A stretch of DNA of 10,943 nucleotides. Source: Planctomicrobium sp. GTDB taxonomy: Bacteria; Planctomycetota; Planctomycetia; Planctomycetales; Planctomycetaceae. Under the pieces are notes generated by a model. That model did not search any database. It had not been told where the DNA came from and saw only the letters and a list, made by a program, of their open reading frames with translations. Each line of letters opens with the position of its first letter. The stretch's first letter is position 1. Positions 1-5,774 of this stretch are shown one piece after another. The position numbers and the translations under genes are program-made. The stretch covers positions 1 through 10,943 of the forward strand of contig JABJMI010000247.1 of the NCBI GenBank assembly GCA_018659505.1, in the 5' to 3' direction.

Positions 1-920
1 AAGAGGCGGATGTCGATGCGGTAGGGGCCGTTGGGTTCGTCGAATTTTCCGAAGCGGGAGAGGTATTGTTCCATGCGGCCGATCTTTTGTTCGACGCTTG
101 GTTCCAGGTCATCGACTCCGGGGGGCTTGCCCCAGATGATTCGACTTCCGCCGACTGTGGCAAGTTCGAACCTTAAGTCATCGGCTGAAGGCAGAACCTC
201 AGCGACTGTTGGCGCGACGATACCGACGAGCTCGAATCGGGTCCAGTATTTCTCCATGTTTCCATCGGGAGTTAACGCGGCTGCGATCTTCGCAGCGGAC
301 TCCACAACGGGATCTTGCCATGGTTCGCCGACGTTTCCTCTAGGCATCGATGCGACTTCTAAAATGTGCGGAAGTTTTTCGACATCTTCCATGGCGAAGT
401 CGGCTGCCGGGAGTAGGACTCCGTCGACATCAATCGGAAACAAACCTTCCTTCGTTTCTACGAACGCAACAGGTTGACGATATTCGAGGTGAGCACGTAT
501 CGCTGGCTTACTGGTCAAGCTGACGTGCTTCGCTTCCTTCACCCAGGGATGATCAGCGAACGCATTGGCAACGTCATAGCAGATTCCTGATTGCAGTAGC
601 GAAACCTTCTTGGGCAAACTGGATTTGACCAAGACATTGTCGATCAGGTCACCCGGTACCCAGTCGGTTGGCTTATTGACTTCGATCTGTTCCATCTCGA
701 ACTGATACTCTTCTAGTTGAGTTAAATCAGGTAACAGATAAGGAACATAGGGAACCATGACAGCAATCGAAATTGCAAAAGCTGTGATAATGAGAGGTGT
801 CGGTCTGAAGAACCAACCGCGCGCAGCGACGACCAAAGGCGATGGCTCTTTCTTGGGAGCAGCCTTTTTTGCAGGAGCTTTTTTGGCTCCCTTCGGTTTT
901 TTCGCTTTCGCGGTTGTCAT
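1..920 (-). CDS. ftsQ: FtsQ-like cell-division protein (POTRA/FtsQ domain), 3' end cut by window edge
   Basis: The open frame runs from ATG at 920-918 to the left edge with no stop: 306 complete codons. Residues 1-26 are a Lys/Ala/Pro-rich cytoplasmic tail. One membrane span follows at about 42-63. A POTRA-type region covers about 75-150, with PWVKEA (125-130) followed by a strand ending in YRQPVAFVETKEG (147-159). The FtsQ beta-domain hallmark FPIDVDGVLLP is at 161-171. The frame ends in YRIDIRL, like the 'IDLRY' strand near the C-terminus of FtsQ proteins, so little is probably missing. FtsQ/DivIB is a bitopic periplasmic scaffold of the divisome. Ddl lies directly upstream on the same strand, which is the classical ddlB-ftsQ order and strengthens the call. 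The start is supported by the span position; no Shine-Dalgarno is visible, and a heptameric repeat touches the ATG. The basic tail is unusual for FtsQ. Confidence 0.82.
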   Translation of the reverse strand, partial: MTTAKAKKPKGAKKAPAKKAAPKKEPSPLVVAARGWFFRPTPLIITAFAISIAVMVPYVPYLLPDLTQLEEYQFEMEQIEVNKPTDWVPGDLIDNVLVKSSLPKKVSLLQSGICYDVANAFADHPWVKEAKHVSLTSKPAIRAHLEYRQPVAFVETKEGLFPIDVDGVLLPAADFAMEDVEKLPHILEVASMPRGNVGEPWQDPVVESAAKIAAALTPDGNMEKYWTRFELVGIVAPTVAEVLPSADDLRFELATVGGSRIIWGKPPGVDDLEPSVEQKIGRMEQYLSRFGKFDEPNGPYRIDIRL

Positions 921-956
921 AGGTCTAGGGGCTAGTGTCTAGGGGCAAGGGTGAAA
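921..956. repeat. Degenerate 7-bp tandem repeat abutting the ftsQ start codon
   Basis: Read on the plus strand from 922, the sequence breaks into heptads: GGTCTAG / GGGCTAG / TGTCTAG / GGGCAAG / GGTGAAA, ending at 956. Only one base (921) separates the array from the ftsQ ATG at 920-918. The segment 932-956 matches the reverse complement of 4898-4922 at 23 of 25 positions, so this is a dispersed family rather than chance. Whether it acts as a leader, a protein-binding site or is simply a mobile or slippage-derived repeat cannot be told from sequence. Confidence 0.75.
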
Positions 957-1102
957 GTGGTGCTGACGCACTTCTTCTCTCCTTGGCTATCACTTAAACC
1001 TACAACCTGTGTGCAGCGGGGCTGGATTTTCCGTAGGGAATCTGCCTTGAACAGCTAAGATTGCTGAAGCTCTTCTTGGTCAGGCAAAGTACGGTCAGTT
1101 TG

Positions 1103-2041
1103 CTAGTTGGAACGATTAGGCAAGGCAGGGAGAAGAATCCGCTCGCAGAGGTCGGACATCGACCAACCGTGGGCGTACGCCGCTTTGGGGACTAAACTGT
1201 GGTCGGTCATGCCCGGAATCGTGTTGACTTCCAAGAGCCATGGCTGACCTGAATCGTCGACCATTAGGTCGACTCGGCAAACTCCAGCGGTCTTTAACAA
1301 CTCACAAGCTTTTAAGCTGAGAACGGTTGCTCGTTGCGAGGTTTCGGATTCGCTTTGCTTGATGACCTCATACTTGGTGTGGTCGTCTTCATATTTTGCA
1401 GCGAAGTCGAAGAAGGACCGGTTCGAAGAAATGCGGATTGCGGGTAGCGGTTGTCGATCAAGAACTGGAACCGTCCACTCCTCACCGCAGATTGCTTTCT
1501 CGATTAAGATGAGATCATCAAATTCTTTCGCAAGCTGTAACGCCTGCCAAAGTTCATCAGCCGTTCGCACGATGGAAACGCCGATGCTGGAGCCTTGAGC
1601 TTCTGGCTTTACGATGACCGGATAACCAATTTCCGTAGCCAAGCATTCAAGTTCTTGTTGGTCAATTGTAGAGGGGAGAACTTTCCAGTCGGGAGTCGGT
1701 AGTTGATGAGCTAGAAAAACTTCTTTGGCTGAATGTTTATGGAACGCCAACTGTGAAGCGACTTCATCGCTGCCTGTGTACGGGATTTTCAAGTCTTCGA
1801 GTTCAGCCTGGACCTGTCCGTCTTCTCCATAAGTTCCGTGTAACATGATGACCGCAAGCGGATCGGTTCCCCAGTTGAAATCTGAAAGAGGTTGATCTGC
1901 GGGGTCAAGTTGTCTGACTTGATAACCAACTTCGCTTAACGCCCGTGCGACAGCTGTTCCTGATTCCAGGCTGATCGCTCGTTCTGGCGAATTTCCACCG
2001 AGAAGCACGATGACGTTTTGTGAGTTTGATAACCGAGTCAT
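1103..2041 (-). CDS. ddl: D-alanine--D-alanine ligase
   Basis: This ATP-grasp enzyme joins two D-Ala molecules in the cytoplasm for the peptidoglycan precursor. From ATG at 2041-2039 it is 312 aa, close to E. coli DdlB (306). Motifs in order: LLGGNSPERAISLESG (N-terminal loop with the triad Glu), HGTYGEDG, PYTGS, IVKPEAQGSSIGVS (triad Ser), EKAICGEEWTV, FFDFAAKY (triad Tyr; Tyr rather than Phe here favours D-Ala over D-Lac ligation), RVDLM with the catalytic Arg and metal Asp, and LLEVNTIPGMTDHSLVPKAA with metal Glu/Asn. The usual 'DK' before the ATP-binding lysine is 'HK' here, a mild variation. An in-frame GTG at 2074 would add 11 residues, but homology begins just after the ATG. It is upstream of ftsQ on the same strand, with a 182-bp gap that could hold a separate ftsQ promoter. 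TAG stop at 1105-1103. Confidence 0.97.
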   Translation of the reverse strand: MTRLSNSQNVIVLLGGNSPERAISLESGTAVARALSEVGYQVRQLDPADQPLSDFNWGTDPLAVIMLHGTYGEDGQVQAELEDLKIPYTGSDEVASQLAFHKHSAKEVFLAHQLPTPDWKVLPSTIDQQELECLATEIGYPVIVKPEAQGSSIGVSIVRTADELWQALQLAKEFDDLILIEKAICGEEWTVPVLDRQPLPAIRISSNRSFFDFAAKYEDDHTKYEVIKQSESETSQRATVLSLKACELLKTAGVCRVDLMVDDSGQPWLLEVNTIPGMTDHSLVPKAAYAHGWSMSDLCERILLPALPNRSN

Positions 2042-2068
2042 GATGAGAGTTGAGAGTCTATTGTTTAG
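2041..2068. repeat. Degenerate 7-bp tandem repeat at the ddl start codon
   Basis: On the plus strand the heptads are TGATGAG / AGTTGAG / AGTCTAT / TGTTTAG. The first base overlaps the ddl ATG complement. The 17 bases 2045-2061, reverse complemented, match 4865-4881 at 16 positions, with shared core ATAGACTCTCAAC. It is the same period and orientation relative to the start codon as the array at ftsQ. The units are more diverged here, so boundaries are approximate. Confidence 0.6.
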
Positions 2069-2122
2069 CAGCACATTTGGTTCATCTGGAATTTTTAAAT
2101 GATCAATTCTTTAAAGATATAA

Positions 2123-2190
2123 CTCACGCAGAGCCGCAGAGAGCACAGAGTTTTAATTTTTTCTCTGCGAGCCCTGCGGCTCTGCGTGAG
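2123..2190. repeat. Palindromic intergenic element, 17-bp perfect arms
   Basis: Bases 2123-2139 (CTCACGCAGAGCCGCAG) are the exact reverse complement of 2174-2190. The inner parts of the arms pair at about 7 of 11 positions around an A/T-only loop at 2151-2162. The whole forms a hairpin of about 68 bp. I recall 'CTCACGCAGAG.CGCAGAG' palindromes as dispersed in planctomycete and other environmental genomes. That family link is from memory, whereas the inverted repeat is directly visible. There is no terminal U-tract, so it is not a standard terminator. Confidence 0.85.
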
Positions 2191-2209
2191 ATAAGTTTTG
2201 TTTTGCGAG

Positions 2210-2271
2210 AAGAGCAGTACGCAGCGCAAGTGAGTTCTTCTTCCCACTCTCTTGCGCGTCGTGCTTGTATT
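2210..2271. repeat. Second palindromic intergenic element (GCGCAAG type)
   Basis: The inner arms 2224-2235 (GCGCAAGTGAGT) and 2246-2257 (ACTCTCTTGCGC) pair at 11 of 12 positions around a 10-base loop. Outside them, 2210-2221 pairs imperfectly with 2260-2271. The outer right arm contains GTGCTTGTATT. It resembles 'AATACAAGC..GAAGCGCAAGCGAGTG' palindromes that I recall from planctomycete genomes. It lies 19 bases from the previous palindrome, making a compound repeat region. Confidence 0.65.
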
Positions 2272-2528
2272 GGCGGCAATTCTCTGACTCTCATATGCCC
2301 GCATTTCTATCAGTGGTTGATCTCACGTTGTGAGAGGCAAATAATGTTCAAACGAGACAATGATTCTTCGAACGGCACCTAACTGCACTCATTATTTTGT
2401 GCTACGAGATATTCGAGCTTGCCGTTTTTCGTGTTTCGCTTACAGATCTGGTCACGCACAATACAGTGAGTGGCTAATCCGATCATGAGTCCATCTCGAA
2501 AATCAGCTGTGAACTCTATTCAACCTTA

Positions 2529-2558
2529 TTGACACCTATGATGGCAACTACATAGCAT
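2529..2558 (+). promoter_or_regulatory. Candidate sigma-70 promoter for the TonB-like/Exb operon
   Basis: A perfect TTGACA (2529-2534) is followed after 18 bases by TAGCAT (2553-2558), which matches four of six -10 positions. It is placed to give an untranslated leader of about 145 nt to the ATG at 2710, or 80 nt to the ATG at 2644. It is the only near-consensus promoter I see in front of the operon. Planctomycete promoters are not always canonical, so this is tentative. Confidence 0.35.
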
Positions 2559-2709
2559 TTTTTATAACATCCATCACTTGTGCGACAGGGATTCTCTCTG
2601 CAACCACTTTGGTTCACAATCAATAACAAACATTTCTTTCAATATGCTTGCATCGAATCAATTAATTCGCCGGAATACGTCCGCAGCAGCGAACGTACCT
2701 GAACCAGCG

Positions 2710-3546
2710 ATGAAAGTGAACAGCTTTGATCGCGTAAGTGCGGGGATGATTGCGTTCGTTTTTGGATTGATCCTAGTCGTAGCGGGAATTGTCATTTGGT
2801 GGCTGACAACTCGTCCTCCACGTACGCAATTCCTGACACCGATGGAAATGGTTGAAGTCGGTGGTGAAGAAGATGGCTCTCCTGATGAGACGCTGCAGCT
2901 AGAGTCTCCGGAGGATCCTACGGAAAATCCATCACCGACAGATGAAGTGATGGAAGAAACAGAGTTGACTGAGCTCGTTGAGGATGTTGTCGAGCTTGCA
3001 GACAATGCAACTCAACAAGTGAACGCAATTCCCGTCGCCAAACCGGGGAACCCTGGGAGTGCGGTCGGGACAGGTCGAGCGCGCCTCGGTAATGGTCCGG
3101 GGAATGCCGTTCCGAACGAAGAACGGTGGTATATCAAGTATTCCGACAAAACTTCGGTCGACGAATATGCCAAACAGCTGGATTTCTTTGGCATTGAAAT
3201 GGGAGCACTGTTACCGACGGGGCAATTAGCCTTGCTGTCCAATATGAGCACGAGTCCTAAAAAGGCAACCAAGAGTTCCGGCAAGGGAGAAACCCGTCTC
3301 TACATGACTTGGCAGGCTGGTAACCGCAAAGCTGCAGACGAAACACTGTTCAAGAAAATTGGAGTCGATGTCTCCAATGCGATTTTGTTCCACTTCTACC
3401 CTAAGAAAACGGAACAGATGCTCCTACAATTAGAGTTCGATTATAAAAAACGGAAAGCTTCCGAAATTCGCAGGACGTATTTCGTCGCTGCCAAAAAAGG
3501 TTCGGGCTTTCAATTTGTTGTCACAAAACAGACATATATGAGATAA
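2710..3546 (+). CDS. TonB/TolA-shaped single-span membrane protein with unrecognised C-terminal domain
   Basis: Starting at ATG 2710 it is 278 aa. Residues 1-11 are cytoplasmic, the membrane span is at about 12-33 (AFVFGLILVVAGIVIWWL), then come an acidic Pro/Glu-rich linker (50-100), a Gly/Asn/Pro-rich segment (108-136), and a compact C-terminal domain (about 137-278) beginning RWYIKYSDKTSVDEYAKQL and ending FQFVVTKQTYMR. This layout matches TonB/TolA energy transducers, and the ExbB- and ExbD-type genes follow directly. I see no TonB C-terminal signature, however, and do not recognise the domain. A TonB-like transducer role is therefore inferred from topology and context. The start is uncertain: ATG 2644 adds 22 polar residues, and neither start has a Shine-Dalgarno; 2710 is chosen because the span follows closely. 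It is probably the first gene of the operon, 127 bp before the proton-channel gene. Confidence 0.7.
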   Translation: MKVNSFDRVSAGMIAFVFGLILVVAGIVIWWLTTRPPRTQFLTPMEMVEVGGEEDGSPDETLQLESPEDPTENPSPTDEVMEETELTELVEDVVELADNATQQVNAIPVAKPGNPGSAVGTGRARLGNGPGNAVPNEERWYIKYSDKTSVDEYAKQLDFFGIEMGALLPTGQLALLSNMSTSPKKATKSSGKGETRLYMTWQAGNRKAADETLFKKIGVDVSNAILFHFYPKKTEQMLLQLEFDYKKRKASEIRRTYFVAAKKGSGFQFVVTKQTYMR

Positions 3547-3673
3547 GCACTTTCGTGTTGCATCTGCCCGTACAGATTGCGTTTCTTTAGCTAGAACGCA
3601 CTCCTCAGCGAGGCAGGGCACGAAGGCAATTTTAGAAAACACATTTCAGCCAAGAAGACTAAAGGCGTTATCA

Positions 3674-4321
3674 ATGGAACTCATTCTCAGTTGGGCTGGA
3701 CCGGTCATCTATGTCTCGATGGCACTCGCTGCTTTATTTGGAGTGTTTTGTGCTGTCCTTTTGTTTCGTAAGATTTCGCAAAAGCGTTTCTCCAACGCTG
3801 CTCGTTCAGCGGAGTTTCTTGATGAAGTCCGAGATTTACTTTACCAACGGGATTTCGATGGAATCGTCGAGGTTTGCGACTCTCCCCCTTATTGGAGTAA
3901 AGCTCTGGCACAAATGATCCTGGTTGCTTTGGCGCATCGCGACCGAGGACTCTCTAAATTGCGAGTATTACTGGCTGAGAAATACGAACGAGACGTTCTT
4001 GCTGACCTCGAATATCGCTTTTCCTGGATCGGAACAATTGTCAAAACGGCTCCCATGTTAGGACTATTGGGAACGGTTTCAGGTATGATTTTGGCGTTCG
4101 CGAAAATAGCGACGGCATCGGAAAGTGGAGTGAATCCTGCCGACCTTGCTTCAGACATTAGTTTCGCACTCTTCACGACTGCCTGTGGACTGATGATTGC
4201 CATTCCGCTGACGATGTTGGCGGCGGGTGTACAGATTCAGAAAGGTAAAATGACCGACGCTGTTCAGGAGAACCTTAGTGAGTTTCTGCATGATCTCGAG
4301 AAAGTCATGGCAGAAGGCTAA
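3674..4321 (+). CDS. MotA/TolQ/ExbB-family proton channel subunit
   Basis: This 215-aa inner-membrane protein forms the proton channel together with ExbD-type subunits. Three spans are visible at about 9-31, 118-145 and 163-187, with the large cytoplasmic region between the first two as in ExbB/TolQ. The family motifs are APMLGLLGTVSGMILAF (126-142, Thr134) and FALFTTACGLMIAIP (164-178, Thr169); these Thr residues correspond to the pore threonines of E. coli ExbB and TolQ. Length is usual for the family. A weak Shine-Dalgarno-like AAAGG (3661-3665) lies 8 bases before the ATG, the best in the operon. ExbB, TolQ or a distinct planctomycete subtype cannot be separated by eye, so no symbol is given. 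The first exbD follows after 53 bp. Confidence 0.93.
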   Translation: MELILSWAGPVIYVSMALAALFGVFCAVLLFRKISQKRFSNAARSAEFLDEVRDLLYQRDFDGIVEVCDSPPYWSKALAQMILVALAHRDRGLSKLRVLLAEKYERDVLADLEYRFSWIGTIVKTAPMLGLLGTVSGMILAFAKIATASESGVNPADLASDISFALFTTACGLMIAIPLTMLAAGVQIQKGKMTDAVQENLSEFLHDLEKVMAEG

Positions 4322-4374
4322 TCCGTAATATCAGAACTAATTTGGTTTCAAGTAGCCGTATTTAGGACAACCAC

Positions 4375-4812
4375 GTGGCGTCTACGTTTGGGAAAAGTAA
4401 ACGAATCGAATCTGACGACGATGATCTGGATATTACTCCGATGATCGACGTGACGTTCCTACTTCTGATTTTCTTCATGGTCACATCGAACATGAAGAAA
4501 GCTGCGACCGTCAATATCCCGCCTGCCAAACATGGAATGGGAGTTCAGACTTCGAAATCGTCAACGATCACGATCTTCAATACTGATAGTGATCCCGAGA
4601 TTTATCTCTCTGATGGAACAAAAGAGAACGGTCCCGTTTCTCCAGAAGAAGTAACAGCGTTTGTTGAACAAGGAGTCGCTGAAGGGAAGTTGAATGTCAT
4701 TCTCAAAGCGGACAGTGACTTGCCTTCTGGGTTTGTCGAAGAAGTTGCGCGCGCAGCAAACGAAGTCGAAGCAGAACTACAGTTTTTCGTTGGCGTAATG
4801 GATAAACAGTGA
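4375..4812 (+). CDS. ExbD/TolR-family subunit (first copy)
   Basis: This 145-aa protein starts at GTG 4375; a later ATG would remove the membrane span, so GTG is the likely start. Residues 1-19 are a short cytoplasmic tail rich in Asp (DDDDLD at 14-19). The signature DITPMIDVTFLLLIFFM (19-35) contains the channel aspartate at residue 25, as in E. coli ExbD. A periplasmic domain (about 45-145) follows, with the ILKADSDLP strand typical of ExbD/TolR. It should assemble with the proton channel encoded 53 bp upstream and convert proton flow into motion of a partner. It is a standard-architecture paralogue of the zinc-ribbon ExbD encoded next. There is no Shine-Dalgarno. Confidence 0.92.
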   Translation: MASTFGKSKRIESDDDDLDITPMIDVTFLLLIFFMVTSNMKKAATVNIPPAKHGMGVQTSKSSTITIFNTDSDPEIYLSDGTKENGPVSPEEVTAFVEQGVAEGKLNVILKADSDLPSGFVEEVARAANEVEAELQFFVGVMDKQ

Positions 4813-4820
4813 GGCAATCA

Positions 4821-4848
4821 GGAGTTAGGAACTAGGAATTGGGAATTA
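4821..4848. repeat. 7-bp tandem repeat just after the first exbD
   Basis: Four consecutive heptads are directly readable: GGAGTTA / GGAACTA / GGAATTG / GGAATTA, beginning 8 bases after the exbD stop codon. Period and purine-rich strand resemble the heptads at 922-956, but these units carry A/T-richer cores. It lies in opposite orientation to the array at 4865-4971 in the same gap. Confidence 0.7.
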
Positions 4849-4864
4849 GTAAAAAGTTAAGACC

Positions 4865-4971
4865 ATAGACTCTCAACCCTCTTTCTCCCAAACCAATTTT
4901 CACCCTTGCCCCTCAACACTAGAAACTTGACCATAAGAAGACCCTAGCCACTCAACCCTAGTCCCTAGACC
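4865..4971. repeat. Degenerate 7-bp repeat array before the zinc-ribbon exbD
   Basis: Read on the minus strand from 4971, heptads include GGTCTAG / GGACTAG / GGTTGAG / TGGCTAG, and further along TGTTGAG / GGGCAAG / GGTGAAA and GGTTGAG / AGTCTAT. It contains segments matching the ftsQ-leader array (4898-4922, 23 of 25) and the ddl-leader array (4865-4881, 16 of 17), so it joins both variants. It ends 8 bases before the ATG at 4980, in the same orientation relative to the gene as at ddl and ftsQ. Units between these blocks are poorly kept. Confidence 0.7.
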
Positions 4972-4979
4972 ATATTTTA

Positions 4980-5693
4980 ATGCCCATACTGTTTCGCTGC
5001 TCCAATTGTGGAAAGAAACTTAGCATCACTCGTAAAAAAGTGGGGCAGGAAGTCACGTGTCCGGAATGTGTTCATCGCATCAAAGTTCCCGTTCCTAAAG
5101 AACTTGAATCTACATTTGATGCGGAGGCTGAAGAGGAGGCATCGGAGCAATTAGAGGTCGTTCATGGAGATGTTCCAGAACCAAGCGAAGCAGAGATCAA
5201 AGCGGAGTGGCAAGAGAAGAAAAATCCATGGATTGAGGGTGACGAAGACGAAGAAGAGGACTTCAGTTTAGGGCCAGCCGACTTGGAAGAGTCGGGGCTC
5301 GATATGACGCCGATGGTGGATGTGACATTCCTGTTGTTGATTTTCTTCATGATTACAGCTTCCTTTAGTATGCAAAAATCGATGCAAACGGCACCTCCTG
5401 AACCCGATGAGGATGGGGTCTCGCAGTCGGTCTCGATGGAAGAACTTGAAGAGGAATCGGTTGTTGTCGAAATCGATGAGGAAAATAATATCCGTGTCGA
5501 CGATGTCCCGGTCTCTGGAACAGGCGAATTGACTGACGTTTTAGTCGCTAAAATTAGCAATGAAGGCAAAACAGAAATGTTGATTGAAGCACACCCCAGT
5601 GCAAGGCATGGACTCGTTGTGGCAGTCACCGATTCTGGTATCGAAGCACAAATGCAGCGAATTCGACGTTCCATCAAGAAGGCTGACGACTAA
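4980..5693 (+). CDS. ExbD/TolR-family subunit with N-terminal zinc ribbon (second copy)
   Basis: This protein has 237 aa. Residues 5-36 form a CxxC...CxxC zinc ribbon (Cys7, Cys10, Cys27, Cys30) in the style FRCSNCGKKL...VTCPECVHRIKVP. A strongly acidic linker runs from about 40 to 105. The ExbD signature DMTPMVDVTFLLLIFFM (108-124) carries the channel Asp at 114. A periplasmic domain (about 145-237) follows, ending in a helix (MQRIRRSIKKADD). With the span oriented as in ExbD, the zinc ribbon and acidic linker are cytoplasmic, where they could bind a partner or regulate the motor. It lies 167 bp after the first exbD, with a repeat-filled gap. Ordinary ExbD is about 140 aa, so the N-terminal 100 residues are an addition. 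The ATG is unambiguous because the zinc ribbon starts at once; there is no Shine-Dalgarno. Confidence 0.9.
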   Translation: MPILFRCSNCGKKLSITRKKVGQEVTCPECVHRIKVPVPKELESTFDAEAEEEASEQLEVVHGDVPEPSEAEIKAEWQEKKNPWIEGDEDEEEDFSLGPADLEESGLDMTPMVDVTFLLLIFFMITASFSMQKSMQTAPPEPDEDGVSQSVSMEELEEESVVVEIDEENNIRVDDVPVSGTGELTDVLVAKISNEGKTEMLIEAHPSARHGLVVAVTDSGIEAQMQRIRRSIKKADD

Positions 5694-5774
5694 CTGGCTA
5701 AGCAAACAGATGCTGAACTCAAACATTACAAGAATTTAAAGCCCCAAAGACTCCAAAAGAAGCCCGCTTGAAGA

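Larger units (their letters stand above)
2069..2709. other. Long non-coding divergent spacer between ddl and the motor operon
   Basis: No convincing gene is seen over about 640 bases. Contents in order: an AT-rich stretch around 2093-2120 (TTTAAA twice flanking TGATCA) that could serve ddl transcription, two palindromic elements (2123-2190, 2210-2271), a small perfect hairpin TCTCAC-gtt-GTGAGA at 2321-2335, and a plausible plus-strand promoter at 2529-2558. No tRNA, recognisable riboswitch or rho-independent terminator was seen. Small open frames crossing the palindromes (2050-2382 plus, 2095-2304 minus) consist largely of repeat sequence and are not believable proteins. I see nothing specific in 2340-2520. 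Confidence 0.7.

Noticed and set aside
31..477. Plus-strand frame of 148 codons
   Set aside because: It lies antisense within the ftsQ-like gene, which has clear domain motifs and the right context; the Ser/Thr-rich product is a reading artefact.
2042..2074. GTG at 2074 as the ddl start
   Set aside because: It adds 11 residues with no counterpart in Ddl proteins, while ATG 2041 places the VLLGG strand at the usual distance from the N-terminus.
2123..2190. The large palindrome as a rho-independent terminator
   Set aside because: The A/T run is in the loop rather than after the stem, and no gene ends there; both flanking genes point away.
2095..2304. Minus-strand frame of 69 codons upstream of ddl
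   Set aside because: It is made of the same palindromic repeats (SRRARREK...LCSLRLCVS), a pattern typical of falsely predicted small proteins.
2050..2382. Plus-strand frame of 110 codons between ddl and the operon
   Set aside because: It overlaps the start of ddl and runs through both palindromes. The peptide (HAEPQRAQ...) is translated repeat sequence and has no independent support.
2563..2568. TATAAC as the -10 box of the operon promoter
   Set aside because: The spacing from TTGACA at 2529 would be 28 bases, too long; TAGCAT at 2553 gives 18.
3602..3612. CCTC-AGC-GAGG hairpin between the TonB-like and exbB genes
   Set aside because: The stem is only four base pairs with no following T-tract; it is expected by chance.
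4813..4979. Heptamer arrays as a CRISPR array
   Set aside because: Units are 7 bp and adjoin directly, with no spacers of regular length and no cas genes in the window.
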